A DNA stretch of 64,000 nt from UMGS172 sp045649545 (GCA_045649545.1 JAZRQE010000061.1:1-64000), one strand, 5' to 3'; numbered from the stretch's first letter, positions 33,760 to 43,361 are shown. Numbers and translations are program-made. The notes: generated by a model from the sequence alone, not told the origin.

Positions 33760-35064
33760 CTAATTTTTAACGTTTTTAATAATATCTTCAACAAGTTTTC
33801 TCTCGTATTCGTTTTCTTTAAGTTTAGATTTAATTTTTTCAATTGTATAAAGAACGGTGGTGTGGTCTTTATTAAATTTTTTACCTATATCGGTTGAAGA
33901 AAGAGACATTACCTGATTAACAATATACATTGAAATTTGACGAGCGTAAGCAATATCTGCTTGTTTTTTACGAGAATAAATATCTTCAGAAGAAATATTA
34001 TAAGTGCGTGAAACTTCTTCAACTATTTTTTCAACAGTTACAGGCTCGGGTAAGGTTTCACTTACAACATCCTTTATATATCTTTGTACGATAGGTATAG
34101 TTAAATTATTTGAATGAACAGTTACATAAGCTTTAAGTTTTTTAATAATACCCTCCAGCTGACGGATATTACTTTTAATTTGTTCGGCAATAGAATAAAG
34201 AATGTCATCGCCAACATCAAGCTCAAGCTGTTCTGCTTTTTGTTTTAAGATACCAAATCTTGTTTCAAAATCAGGACTTTGAATATCAGCCATCATTCCG
34301 CTTTCCATACGGGAACGGATTCTATCCTCTAAGGTTTTAATTTCCTTTGGCGGACGGTCAGATGTAACAACAATTTGACGTTCAGGATATAAAGCATTAA
34401 AAGTATTGAAAAATTCTTCCTGAGCACGTTCTTTACCGGCAATAAAATGAATATCGTCAATTAATAATACGTCAACATTCCTAAAACGCTCATGGAAAAG
34501 GTCGGTTGTTTGATTACGAATTGCCTGAATAAGTTCATTAGTAAACTGTTCACCGCGTAAGAATAAAACTTCCTTATCAGGAAAAGTTTTTTCAATGCTG
34601 TTTTTTATAGCAAGCATAAGGTGAGTTTTACCTACACCTGAATTACCGTATAAAAACAGCGGGTTATATTGATTTGAAAAAGGTTTTGCAGCAACAGCTT
34701 TAGCCGAAGCGTGAGCAATTTGGTTAGAAGGACCGACAACAAAGTTATCAAATGTATAAATATCTTGGGTATTTGAAACTTCACCAGAAGTTTTTTTAGG
34801 CTCGTCCGATTGAATGATAATTTCAATCTTCATAGGAAGACCTGAAACCTCTTCGCAAACTTTTTCTAAAATTGTTTTATAATAACCGTCTACGGTTTTC
34901 TTTTTCCATTCGTTATTTGCGGCTAAAGTAAGCACACCGTCATCGGTTGAAATTGGAGTTAAATCTAAAATCCAAGCCTTAAGACCAACTTCGGTAATTT
35001 TCTCTTTATTTCGACATTCTGAAATAATTTCTTCCCATAAATCAAATATGGAATTAATAGCCAT
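33760..35064 (-). CDS. dnaA: Chromosomal replication initiator protein DnaA
   Basis: 434 residues from ATG 35064 (protein start MAINS), with AAGGGG about 10 bases upstream; the frame is open further to 35124 without support. Domain I is followed by the AAA+ domain with Walker A 'GNSGVGKTHLM', Walker B 'DVLLIDDIHFIAGKE' and sensor 'IVVTSDRPPKEI'. Domain IV holds the DNA-binding signature 'DIGKKFNKDHTTVLYTI'. It binds DnaA boxes and opens the origin. The gene heads the leftward cluster and is preceded by its own promoter. Confidence 0.98.
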   Translation of the reverse strand: MAINSIFDLWEEIISECRNKEKITEVGLKAWILDLTPISTDDGVLTLAANNEWKKKTVDGYYKTILEKVCEEVSGLPMKIEIIIQSDEPKKTSGEVSNTQDIYTFDNFVVGPSNQIAHASAKAVAAKPFSNQYNPLFLYGNSGVGKTHLMLAIKNSIEKTFPDKEVLFLRGEQFTNELIQAIRNQTTDLFHERFRNVDVLLIDDIHFIAGKERAQEEFFNTFNALYPERQIVVTSDRPPKEIKTLEDRIRSRMESGMMADIQSPDFETRFGILKQKAEQLELDVGDDILYSIAEQIKSNIRQLEGIIKKLKAYVTVHSNNLTIPIVQRYIKDVVSETLPEPVTVEKIVEEVSRTYNISSEDIYSRKKQADIAYARQISMYIVNQVMSLSSTDIGKKFNKDHTTVLYTIEKIKSKLKENEYERKLVEDIIKNVKN

Positions 35065-35177
35065 TTTCCATTTTCCCCTTAAAAATTTTTGTTTGAAAAT
35101 ATGTAAATTGATGCTTATTAACATTTAAATTTTATGTTGTTAATAACTTAAAAAGTGTATACGTATATCCATTTAAA

Positions 35178-35206
35178 ATTGTACCACAAATCTTATTTTT
35201 TTTCAA
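35178..35206 (-). promoter_or_regulatory. Putative dnaA promoter
   Basis: Minus strand TTGAAA (35206-35201), 17-base spacer, TACAAT (35183-35178), about 115 bases before ATG 35064. The leader contains TTATTAACAACA-type motifs that DnaA might bind. Confidence 0.6.
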
Positions 35207-35263
35207 GGAAAATCGGCGATTTTTTGCATTATTTTTAAGTAATTTTTATATTATTTTAAAAGA

Positions 35264-35300
35264 AAAAAATAACCCTTAAATTATTTATAATTTAAGGGTT
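35264..35300 (-). terminator. Intrinsic terminator of the ttcA-side operon
   Basis: AACCCTTAAATT-ATTTAT-AATTTAAGGGTT, followed on the minus strand by a T-rich run. It insulates dnaA from upstream transcription. Confidence 0.8.
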
Positions 35301-35318
35301 ATTTAAATTGGTTTTTTA

Positions 35319-36146
35319 TTAAAATTTTTCAAGAAAACTGTGCATTTCACCGTCCCGTTTAAAACCCGGTAAAGTGTCAACGTTACATCGGTGAATACTG
35401 TTGAAAAGATTCTTCTCAATTTCGGGGTTTCTCTGTTTAAGTTCTTTAATTAAAAATTTAATTTCGCGGCGTTTTGAAGCGTTTTCATCAACTGCGGCAC
35501 GGGCGGTTAATTTGCAAGCACAAGCAATAAATGATAGTTCGTTGTAATTAGCCCAGTGAATAATATCCTCCTCTAAAACGCAGTAAAGAGGACGAATGAG
35601 TTGCATACCGTCGAAATTAGTGCTGTGAAGTTTGGGTAACATTCCCTGAATTTGAGAACCATACATCATACTTAGTAACGTTGTTTCGATAACATCGCTC
35701 ATATGATGTCCCAAAGCAATTTTATTACAGCCTAAATTTTTTGCCTCGTTGTAAAGATGCCCACGTCGCATTCTTGCACATAAATAGCAGGGCGATTCCG
35801 AAACATTATCGGTAATATCAAAAATATCTGTTTCAAAAATGTGAATAGGTATATCGAGCAGTTTTGCATTTTCTATAATTTTTGCGCGGTTTTCCGAGTT
35901 GTAGCCGGGGTCCATCACTATGAATTTTAATTGGAAAGGAATATCACTGTAACGTTGCAGCATTTTCATTAAAACTGCCAACATCATAGAGTCCTTACCG
36001 CCTGAAATACAAACGGCAATTTTATCGTTTTCTTTTATTAGCTCATAGGTTTTAACGCCTTCAATAAATTTGTTCCAAATAGATTTTCGAAATTTTTTAT
36101 TGATACTACGTTCGGCCAATTCGGCTTTAGTTAATTCTCGTGCCAT
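35319..36146 (-). CDS. TtcA/TilS-like PP-loop tRNA thiolation enzyme
   Basis: 275 residues. ATP-pyrophosphatase PP-loop 'VCISGGKDSMML' near residue 47. A central 'CYLCARMRRGHLYNEA' gives a CxxC pair, and 'LGHHMSDVIETTLLSM' follows, both hallmarks of the TtcA group that makes 2-thiocytidine (position 32) in tRNA using an Fe-S cluster. It lacks the TilS C-terminal domains. Its start overlaps the stop of the tcdA-like gene (TAATG), so the two tRNA-modifying proteins are coupled. Confidence 0.88.
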   Translation of the reverse strand: MARELTKAELAERSINKKFRKSIWNKFIEGVKTYELIKENDKIAVCISGGKDSMMLAVLMKMLQRYSDIPFQLKFIVMDPGYNSENRAKIIENAKLLDIPIHIFETDIFDITDNVSESPCYLCARMRRGHLYNEAKNLGCNKIALGHHMSDVIETTLLSMMYGSQIQGMLPKLHSTNFDGMQLIRPLYCVLEEDIIHWANYNELSFIACACKLTARAAVDENASKRREIKFLIKELKQRNPEIEKNLFNSIHRCNVDTLPGFKRDGEMHSFLEKF

Positions 36147-36856
36147 TATTTCACCTCTAAAAGGTCTTTTATTACTTCTCCGGCAATTATAAGCCCTGCA
36201 ACCGGCGGTACAAACGGAACAGATGCGGGAGCGCGTTTTCCGTCAATTTTAGAGTCGCTTGAAAAGGTTTCTTTCGGTATTTCCTCGGAAAAAACAACCT
36301 TAAGGCTTTTAATACCCTGTTTTTTAAGATTTGACCGCATAACACGTGCTAAAGGGCAGGTTTTTGTTTTGTAAATATCACTGACCTTGAATGCTGTAGG
36401 GTCAAGTTTGTTTCCCGTTCCCATTGAGGAAATTACGGGAATATTAAGTGCTTTTGCACGGCAAATAATGTCTATTTTTGCCGAAACTGTGTCAATCGCG
36501 TCAACGATATAATCATACCTTGAAAAATCGAAACTTTCGGCGGTTTCATCATTATAAAAAATGGGGTAAACTGTAACTTTACAGTCGGGATTTATGTCTT
36601 TTATTCTTTTTTCGGCAACATTAACCTTTAACTGTCCAACGGTGCTGTGCAAGGCGATAATCTGACGGTTTATGTTGCTTTCACTTATACAGTCAGAATC
36701 AATCAAATCAATAGCGCCGACTCCGGCACGTGCCAACGCTTCAACGGTAAACCCACCTACACCGCCGACGCCGAAAACGGCAACACGGCAGTGTTTAAGG
36801 CGTTCGGTTGAGCCTTGACCCAACAAATTTTCCGTACGTGAAAACTGTTCTTTCAT
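36146..36856 (-). CDS. tcdA: tRNA threonylcarbamoyladenosine dehydratase (TcdA/ThiF family)
   Basis: 236 residues. E1-like ThiF fold with nucleotide site 'VAVFGVGGVGGFTVEALARAG' (seen in two parts near residue 25) and 'IDSDCISESNINRQ'. 'YDYIVDAIDTVSAKIDII' and 'SSMGTGNKLDPT' are typical of TcdA (CsdL), which cyclises t6A37 in tRNA using ATP. It overlaps ttcA and follows the MATE gene closely. Confidence 0.92.
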   Translation of the reverse strand: MKEQFSRTENLLGQGSTERLKHCRVAVFGVGGVGGFTVEALARAGVGAIDLIDSDCISESNINRQIIALHSTVGQLKVNVAEKRIKDINPDCKVTVYPIFYNDETAESFDFSRYDYIVDAIDTVSAKIDIICRAKALNIPVISSMGTGNKLDPTAFKVSDIYKTKTCPLARVMRSNLKKQGIKSLKVVFSEEIPKETFSSDSKIDGKRAPASVPFVPPVAGLIIAGEVIKDLLEVK

Positions 36857-36884
36857 AATAACCTCAAATAGTTTGAAATTTAAT

Positions 36885-38273
36885 TTACTCGTTTACTATA
36901 TTTCTAATCCAGTCGCCTTTGCTTACCAAAATCAAACCGAGTGTGCCCTTTATTAAACAAACTCCCTGAACTAAAGCGTATACGGTTAAAATACCCAAAT
37001 CGGTAAAACGCGAAAGTACAAAAGCAAGCGGTACCGAAACGCACCACATAAATCCGCAGTCAAAAACAAAGGTGATAAGCGATTTTCCGCCCGAACGCAG
37101 TGTGAAGTACGATGAATGTGCCATTGAGTCAAACGGCATTGCAATAGCACTGATTATCATAATTCCGGTGGCTATTGAGCGGACGCTTTGTTCTGTGTTG
37201 TAAAGCATAGGTATAAACGGCGAGGCTGCAATGTAAAGTGCACCCATAAAAACGCTGGTCAAAAAGCCAAAAGTTATGAGTTTTCTTGCGGTATCCATAA
37301 CCTCATCTAATTTGCCTGCACCAAGCATATTTCCTACGATTATACTGATAGCACTGCCGGTTGCGATAAATACAACCGAGAATAGATTCCAAAAGGTTTC
37401 AGCAATGTTATTAGCGGCAACAACTTTAACACCCAAAACAGAATAGCTTTGGTTAAGCATTGCAAGACCTGTTGCCCATAAGGTTTCGTTTAAAATTAAA
37501 GGAACAGCCTTTTTTAGCATATCAAAACAAAGAAAACTTGGAACACGGAACTTTTTGAAAAGACCCACAATAAAAGGATTTTTCTCTTTGTGGCTGTGTG
37601 TCCAGATTATTACAATCGACGCTTCGACAAATCTTGACAAAACGGTTGCAATAGCAGCACCGGTTGCACCCAAAGCGGGTATATTTAAGGGTGATACACC
37701 GAAAATTAAAACATAGTTAAAGCTTAAATTTACCAAAACCGCAATAATGCTTGCTTTCATTGGAAGAACAGTTTCACCGGTTTCTCGCAAAGCACTTGAA
37801 TAGCACTGTGTTACGGCAAAGGGAACAAACCCGAGCATCATTACCGAAAGATAATTTTTTGCAGAGTCAAAAGATTGAGCTATTTCTTCGGCACTGCCCT
37901 CACCTTTAAGATATTGCATAATCAGGTTGTCACCGAAAAGTTGAAAAAGTAAAAGTCCGCCGACGGTTAAAATTAAGCAGAGTATAATTTTAAATCTTAA
38001 CGAATATCTTAAACCTTGTTGGTCGTTTTTGCCGTAGTATTGAGCACCGAATATACCGACGCCTGAAACTGCCCCGAATATACAAAGATTGAAAACAAAA
38101 ATTAGCAAATTTGAAACCGAAACACCGGTCATAGCGGCAGTACCGACACGGCCGACCATGATGTTGTCCAGCATATTTACAAAGTTTGTAATGCCGTTTT
38201 GTAGCATAATGGGTACGGCGATGGCTAAAACAAAACGGTAAAAAGCCTTATCGCCTATATATTTCTTGAGCAT
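36885..38273 (-). CDS. MATE family efflux transporter
   Basis: 462 residues, twelve membrane helices in two homologous halves. MATE hallmarks are visible: 'IMLQNGITNFVNMLDNIMVG' early, 'GAAIATVLSRF' mid-protein, and 'SFVLNE/LILNETLWATG'-like start of the second half. It exports cationic compounds using a Na+ or H+ gradient; the substrate is unknown. It lies between rsmE and tcdA in one minus-strand run. Confidence 0.93.
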   Translation of the reverse strand: MLKKYIGDKAFYRFVLAIAVPIMLQNGITNFVNMLDNIMVGRVGTAAMTGVSVSNLLIFVFNLCIFGAVSGVGIFGAQYYGKNDQQGLRYSLRFKIILCLILTVGGLLLFQLFGDNLIMQYLKGEGSAEEIAQSFDSAKNYLSVMMLGFVPFAVTQCYSSALRETGETVLPMKASIIAVLVNLSFNYVLIFGVSPLNIPALGATGAAIATVLSRFVEASIVIIWTHSHKEKNPFIVGLFKKFRVPSFLCFDMLKKAVPLILNETLWATGLAMLNQSYSVLGVKVVAANNIAETFWNLFSVVFIATGSAISIIVGNMLGAGKLDEVMDTARKLITFGFLTSVFMGALYIAASPFIPMLYNTEQSVRSIATGIMIISAIAMPFDSMAHSSYFTLRSGGKSLITFVFDCGFMWCVSVPLAFVLSRFTDLGILTVYALVQGVCLIKGTLGLILVSKGDWIRNIVNE

Positions 38274-38288
38274 TGTATCACCTTAAAC

Positions 38289-39005
38289 TTACATGTTTCC
38301 ACTTTTAAGCATAACGGCGGCTAAAGCCGCTACCGGTGCTGTTTCGGCACGCAAAATACGTTTACCTAAACTTACGGTTTTTGCACCGCGTTTGGCTAAA
38401 ATTTCTGCCTCAGGCACCGTAAAACCGCCCTCAGGACCGATGATTACCGAAACGGTTTTTACGGTGTCGCTGATAGTATCAAGTTTTTCGGTAGCCAATT
38501 CATAACAAAATACACACAAATCGTCTTTTGTTGCCGATTCAATAGCCACGTTAAAGGGTAATGTTTCACCGACCTTCGGTAAAATTCCTCTACCGCTTTG
38601 ACCTGCCGCTTCGTCGGCAATTTTTTGCCAGCGTTCCTGCTTTTTCTTTAACGACTTTTCGTCGGGTCGCGAGACACAGTTGGTTGAAAGCACGGGAACT
38701 ATGCGGCTAGCACCCATTTCAACCGCTTGACGCACCGCCAAATCCATTTTGTCACCTTTTGTTAAACAAAGGTAAAGGGTGACGAAAATTGTCGGCTCGG
38801 TATCGTTTTTGCGTTTTTCTTTTATTTCAAGTTCAACGCGAGTGTCCGAGCATGCCGAAATCATGCACGAATAGTCAAAACCCTTCGTGTCGCAAACGGT
38901 TAACTTCTCGCCTACGGTCATACGCAATGAACGTAAAATGTGCTTTGCGTCGTCACCGTCAATAAACGGTTCGGATTCAAAAAATTCTTTAAAAAATCTC
39001 GGCAC
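38289..39005 (-). CDS. rsmE: 16S rRNA (uracil-1498-N3)-methyltransferase
   Basis: 238 residues from GTG 39005 with GGAGGG upstream. PUA-like N-terminal domain, then a SPOUT methyltransferase domain with a C-terminal knot: 'VIIGPEGGFTVPEAE' and 'VSLGKRILRAETAPVAAL' bind S-adenosylmethionine. It methylates U1498 in the ribosomal decoding region. First gene of the rsmE-MATE-tcdA-ttcA run. Confidence 0.96.
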   Translation of the reverse strand: MPRFFKEFFESEPFIDGDDAKHILRSLRMTVGEKLTVCDTKGFDYSCMISACSDTRVELEIKEKRKNDTEPTIFVTLYLCLTKGDKMDLAVRQAVEMGASRIVPVLSTNCVSRPDEKSLKKKQERWQKIADEAAGQSGRGILPKVGETLPFNVAIESATKDDLCVFCYELATEKLDTISDTVKTVSVIIGPEGGFTVPEAEILAKRGAKTVSLGKRILRAETAPVAALAAVMLKSGNM

Positions 39006-39084
39006 GACAAACCCTCCCTTTTAATACTAACAGAATACCATTTTAACGCCGTAAAGTCAATATTTAAGCGTTAAAACAAAAGAA

Positions 39085-39110
39085 AACCCCCGACGGTTTT
39101 GTCGGGGGTT
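39085..39110 (-). terminator. Intrinsic terminator of the pseudokinase gene
   Basis: AACCCCCGAC-GGTTTT-GTCGGGGGTT, followed on the minus strand by TTTTC and TTTTG-TTTT, just after the stop. Confidence 0.85.
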
Positions 39111-39116
39111 GAAGGT

Positions 39117-40835
39117 TTAGTTTTCAGCGTTGGAAGAGCCGTTTCCTACTGGAGGAGTAGTGGGTGTACCGGTGTACGAATTTAACGTAACGATAATCTT
39201 GGTGTCAAGGGTGACTCTTAAATCTTGCTCGGGGTAGGTTTCTATAACAACACCGGGGGAAACAGTGTCATCATATTTTTCTTCGAAAACAATATTTTCG
39301 TAAGCATAGCCTGCTTTGAGGAGTTCGAGCAATGCCAAGTTTTTATCAAGACCGACAACGCTAATCATTGTAGTGGTAGAGGGTCCTAAACTTACCACAA
39401 CTTCAATAGTTGTTCCAACTTCGATTACTTCGCCTGCTTTGGGGCTTTGGCTGATAATCTGTCCTTTGGCGTATTCTTCGCTGTATTGTTTGGACGAGAC
39501 CTTGAACTTAATGTCATCGGTGTAGTTTGCGTCGGTGGACACATCGGCAAAGTTTCTACCGACAAAACTTACAAGCTCTAATTTTCCGGTGTCGGTAATT
39601 TCAAGCTTACTTGTGGGTGCTTCTGTACTGAAGTTCATACTGCTGAAGTTGTTGCTGATGGATGAGTTTGCGTTGGGGTCTTCTTTATTAAATACGCCCA
39701 TAATATAAGCGATAAACAAGACAACGATAGCAAGCAAGAATGCTGTCACAATACCTGCAACAAGTCCATACATTTTACCGGTGTTTTTGCTTGATTTCTG
39801 AGTGCGGCGGCGTTCCGGTCGCTCGTTGACATCGGTTGCAGGGGGTGTTGTGTGTACTGCTTTTATAGTGGTGGTTGCCGATGAAGTTGAAAGGCTTTGA
39901 CGCATACTGTCAATTCTTTGGGTACGGTCCTGAGGAAGTACCTGCAAGGCGTTTGCCAAGGTTTCCAAGACAGGTTTAGGTATTTCGCGTGCAATTTTTC
40001 CCGGAATGGTCATATTGTCGTCTTCAAGACGGTCGGTAGCCTCCGGCGGCGGGTTGCCGACAAGAGTGCGGTAAATTGTTGCTGCAAAAGCATAAATATC
40101 GGTCCAAGGACCTTGAGTTCCGGCGGCACCGTACTGTTCAACAGCGGCAAAGCCGGGGAATAGCTGAGAGGTTAAAGCACTTTTTGCGGTGCGGCATTCA
40201 GGGATACAGAAACCGCTTAAACGCAATTTTCCGTCTTTACCGACAATAAGCGTATCGGGAGAAATTCCGCGGTGGATAACACCTGCTTTATGCATTGCCG
40301 AAATTGAAGCAACCAACGGTGCAAAAAGGCTTCTTGCCTGGTCCCATTGAAGCAGACCGCCGTTACGCATTAAGAATTCTCTTAATGAAATGCCGGGAAC
40401 GGCACGGGTGATGCGGTATGCGGTGTTGTTTGTTTCTCTGACGTCTAAAACATCAAACAAAGCGGGAAGCTCGTTTAATTTAAAAAGCTCACGCGAAAGC
40501 TCAATAAACTTTGTAAGTGCGTCATTAAAACTGTATTCAGAGCCTGAAAGCATTAAAACGGTAGCCTCGTCAACATCACGCTCACAAAGACCTAAAGGCA
40601 AAAACTCACGGATATTTACTGTAGTAGCGGTTACGGTATCATAACCTATGTAGGTAACGCCCTCTCCGTTAGAATCGGTAGCTTTACCGACAAGATAACG
40701 GGAATCGAGCATAAATCCGGGTTTTAAGAAAAGAGGATTTGTCGGTTCCTCGGGGTTATAGCCGCAGATAGGACATTTACCCTCTATTACCTTTTCGTTC
40801 ATACAGCCGTAGCAAAGATTGTTAGGAGTTATCAT
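39117..40835 (-). CDS. Zinc-ribbon / protein-pseudokinase / PASTA membrane protein
   Basis: 572 residues from ATG 40835 with AAAGGGA upstream. Order: zinc ribbon (Cys8, 11, 21, 24); kinase-like domain about 45-315; Thr/Arg-rich linker; one membrane helix (about 355-381); two PASTA-like repeats outside (about 415-555). Catalytic residues are missing: the Lys of the VAIK motif is Arg ('VNIREFLP'), the HRD Asp is Gly ('HRGISPDTLIV', 188-198) with the metal-binding Asn as Thr, and DFG is 'SGF' (207-209). It should therefore sense muropeptides or act as a scaffold rather than phosphorylate. A repeat element lies 16 bp upstream. Confidence 0.9.
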   Translation of the reverse strand: MITPNNLCYGCMNEKVIEGKCPICGYNPEEPTNPLFLKPGFMLDSRYLVGKATDSNGEGVTYIGYDTVTATTVNIREFLPLGLCERDVDEATVLMLSGSEYSFNDALTKFIELSRELFKLNELPALFDVLDVRETNNTAYRITRAVPGISLREFLMRNGGLLQWDQARSLFAPLVASISAMHKAGVIHRGISPDTLIVGKDGKLRLSGFCIPECRTAKSALTSQLFPGFAAVEQYGAAGTQGPWTDIYAFAATIYRTLVGNPPPEATDRLEDDNMTIPGKIAREIPKPVLETLANALQVLPQDRTQRIDSMRQSLSTSSATTTIKAVHTTPPATDVNERPERRRTQKSSKNTGKMYGLVAGIVTAFLLAIVVLFIAYIMGVFNKEDPNANSSISNNFSSMNFSTEAPTSKLEITDTGKLELVSFVGRNFADVSTDANYTDDIKFKVSSKQYSEEYAKGQIISQSPKAGEVIEVGTTIEVVVSLGPSTTTMISVVGLDKNLALLELLKAGYAYENIVFEEKYDDTVSPGVVIETYPEQDLRVTLDTKIIVTLNSYTGTPTTPPVGNGSSNAEN

Positions 40836-40851
40836 AATTACTTCCCTTTCG

Positions 40852-41049
40852 ATAATGATTGTAGTTAGTCGAAACGCTCTAAAAGCGTTTCGACAAGCCA
40901 CTTTTTAAGTGGTTTTAGCAAAATTAAATTGTAATTTAATTTTGCACGACACTCATTTCAATGGAATAGGACAAATTTTTAATAAAAATTTGTTACAAAA
41001 TCAAAGATTTTGTGGCGAAACAGGGTTGTTTCGCCTATCCTATTTCATT
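40852..41049. repeat. Multi-hairpin dispersed repeat, copy 2
   Basis: About 198 bp, same plan as copy 1: left end ATAATGATTGTAGTTAGTCG identical to copy 1 over 20 bases, then hairpins CGAAACGC/GCGTTTCG, CCACTTT/AAGTGG, CAAAATTAAAT/ATTTAATTTTG, ACAAATTTTT/AAAAATTTGT, ACAAAATC/GATTTTGT and GGCGAAAC/GTTTCGCC. The centre AATGGAATAGGA pairs with the right end TCCTATTTCATT. It occupies the 5' leader of the pseudokinase gene, starting 16 bp before its start codon. Confidence 0.8.
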
Positions 41050-41109
41050 TTTTGCGTTGAATTTGAATTAAAGTAATTTAAATAAAAGAGTATTAACTCT
41101 AAAATTATA

Positions 41110-41724
41110 TCACAGTTGTTCTGATTTTGCAACAGTTGGGCATTGACACTCTTTCTGCTCGTCTAACGGCAGGCAGAAGCTGGGCAAAAATTCTTCCAAG
41201 AAAACCTTTGCGGCGGGCAGGTCTATTTCCTTGACCGCTTTAAAGGTTGACTCTTCGGCAGATTTAAAATCGCGGTTGCCGAAAGAGATTTCGTCGCGGC
41301 ATTTAATGAGAGCGGACAGTTTATCGGCGGCCTTGATTATCTTTTTAATATGTTTGTCTTCAGGGTCAAAAAGCTCTCGAAAATCGGGTTTTAAATCGTC
41401 GGGTAAAAGGTTTAAAAGACTGTTCCCCGCTTCGCACTCAATTTCCTTATATACCGTTTTAATGTTATCGTTATAGTATTTAACCGGTGTCGGCAGGTCA
41501 CCTGTGATAATTTCGGGTGCGTCGTGGAAAAGAGCAAGTAAAGCCACGCGGTCGGCGTTAACATTTCCGCCAAAACGACGGTTTTCGATAACCGCCAAAG
41601 CGTGTGCGATGAAAGCGGTTTCAAGCGTATGCTCCGACAAGGTTTCTTTGCGAGTGTTTCGCATTAACGCCCAACGGTCAATATATTTCATTCTGAAAAG
41701 CATTGCGTAAAAATGGCTAATCAT
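41110..41724 (-). CDS. yfbR: YfbR-like HD-domain 5'-deoxynucleotidase
   Basis: 204 residues. Metal-binding HD residues are visible in 'SEHTLETAFIAH', 'ALFHDAPEIITGDLPTPVKY' and 'IIKAADKLSALIKC'. YfbR removes phosphate from deoxynucleoside 5'-monophosphates in nucleotide recycling. GGAGAAA precedes ATG 41724. The C-terminal 25 residues (Cys- and Gln-containing) look extra relative to the core. Confidence 0.9.
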   Translation of the reverse strand: MISHFYAMLFRMKYIDRWALMRNTRKETLSEHTLETAFIAHALAVIENRRFGGNVNADRVALLALFHDAPEIITGDLPTPVKYYNDNIKTVYKEIECEAGNSLLNLLPDDLKPDFRELFDPEDKHIKKIIKAADKLSALIKCRDEISFGNRDFKSAEESTFKAVKEIDLPAAKVFLEEFLPSFCLPLDEQKECQCPTVAKSEQL

Positions 41725-41752
41725 AGTTTTTCTCCTAAAATTTACTGTTTCT

Positions 41753-43243
41753 TTATTTTACCACACGGTATTTCCGTTTGCAAGAGTAAAACCAGTATAT
41801 TGCCGAAAGCAGTGCTTGGATTGACAAGGTGATAATTAACCTTAAAATTGTCGAGCCGATGAATGAAGTGCATATTTTGGCTAAAATACCACCCACAACG
41901 CCAACACCCAACGGGAAAACTACCCACCGTAGTAAATCAAGCGAGGTTTCGGCTGTTTTAAAAAGACACCTTGCACTTAAACAAGATGTAAAGCAGTTGC
42001 TGACAATCATAATGCCTAAATACGCCTTTATACCGAAAAACGGCAATAAAAAGAAAACCGACGCAATGCGTAATACTGAATCAAATGAGTTAAAACGCAA
42101 CATATTCATTTGTCGGTCTAATCCTTTTAATAGTCCTGCCGTTACGCTTTCAAGGTACATAAGCGGAACTATGGGTGACAGAATAAGTATGATTTGTCCT
42201 ACGTCGCGGTCGCCGTAAACCGCCCAACCTAAATCTTCGGCGTTAAACAAGAATCCGCAGGCGATAAGGGTAGACAGAATAAGGGTGGTTTTAACGGCGT
42301 ACGACACTGTTTCGCGAATTTTTATGGTGTTTCCCAAGGCTTTTGCTTCTGAAACTTCGGGGATTAGCATTGTTGAAAGCGAGGTTAAAAAACTTGCAGG
42401 GAAAAAGAGTAATGGCAACGCCATTCCGCGTACGGCACCAAACAACTCAAGTCCGCGGACCTTGTTGCCGTAAAAAAGACTTAATCTTAACGGAATTAGG
42501 ATGTTTTCGGCGGTGTGCAGTGCAGATGAGAGATAACTTGTGCCGGTTATGGGTAACGCAATGTGTAAAATTCTTTTTAAAACGCCGTCGGCGGCTTTGC
42601 CTAAAGGTAATTCCTTGACATCGCGGCGGTAGAGCAACCAATTAATCGAAAATGAAACGAATTCTGCTAACGTATCGCCCAAAAGCACGGCGGCGGCGGT
42701 AAAGCTCAGACCTTTGTGTGCGAAAGTGCCAACCGTAAACACTGTGACGGCAATTCTTACGGCTTGCTCAAGCAATTGCACCGCTGACGGCTGAACTGTT
42801 TTTCGCCGTGCGATAAAATATCCTCTTGCACACGAAGAAAGTCCCATAAACGGCAGTGAAAAACTTAAAATTTTCAATGCGAGTATAGTTCTTTCGTCTT
42901 TTAATATGTATACGGCTATCGGCTCGGCTAAAAAGAAGATAACCGCCGTTGTTGTGAGTGCTACTGCGAGCGTGATTATAACGGCTTTTCGCATAACCGA
43001 AAAAACCGCTTTTCGCCCGTTGTGTTCTTCTTCGGCAACAAGTCTTGTTACTGCAGTTGAAACGCCTGCAGTAGCAAAAGTTGCGGCAAGCATATAAACC
43101 GAAAAAACAAGTGAATAAAGTCCTATACCCTCACTTTTTACCGTGTCGGCAAGCCACACCTTGAAAAGCACTCCGGCAATTCTTAAAATCAAACCGGTTG
43201 CGGCTAAAATCACCGCGTTTTTTACAAACAAATTTACTTTCAT
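41753..43243 (-). CDS. spoVB: SpoVB/MurJ-type polysaccharide flippase
   Basis: About 496 residues from ATG 43243 (AGGGTG upstream; in-frame starts at 43249 and 43252 also exist). Fourteen membrane helices of the MOP superfamily. N-terminal 'ILRIAGVLFKVWLADTVKSEGIGLYSL' style sequence and 'FATAGVSTAVTRLVAEE' match stage V sporulation protein B. SpoVB-like proteins flip lipid-linked precursors, for spore cortex or wall. Divergent from spoVAF, which supports a sporulation link. Confidence 0.88.
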   Translation of the reverse strand: MKVNLFVKNAVILAATGLILRIAGVLFKVWLADTVKSEGIGLYSLVFSVYMLAATFATAGVSTAVTRLVAEEEHNGRKAVFSVMRKAVIITLAVALTTTAVIFFLAEPIAVYILKDERTILALKILSFSLPFMGLSSCARGYFIARRKTVQPSAVQLLEQAVRIAVTVFTVGTFAHKGLSFTAAAVLLGDTLAEFVSFSINWLLYRRDVKELPLGKAADGVLKRILHIALPITGTSYLSSALHTAENILIPLRLSLFYGNKVRGLELFGAVRGMALPLLFFPASFLTSLSTMLIPEVSEAKALGNTIKIRETVSYAVKTTLILSTLIACGFLFNAEDLGWAVYGDRDVGQIILILSPIVPLMYLESVTAGLLKGLDRQMNMLRFNSFDSVLRIASVFFLLPFFGIKAYLGIMIVSNCFTSCLSARCLFKTAETSLDLLRWVVFPLGVGVVGGILAKICTSFIGSTILRLIITLSIQALLSAIYWFYSCKRKYRVVK

Positions 43244-43361
43244 TATCATCACCCTAACTGTACAAGTTTATGCGTTGGTGGTGGGAATTATGGCATCAGA
43301 GTGAATAGTAACCGAAAATTTGGTGAAAATAGCAATAATTTAAAACGAAAGGGATTTCTAA

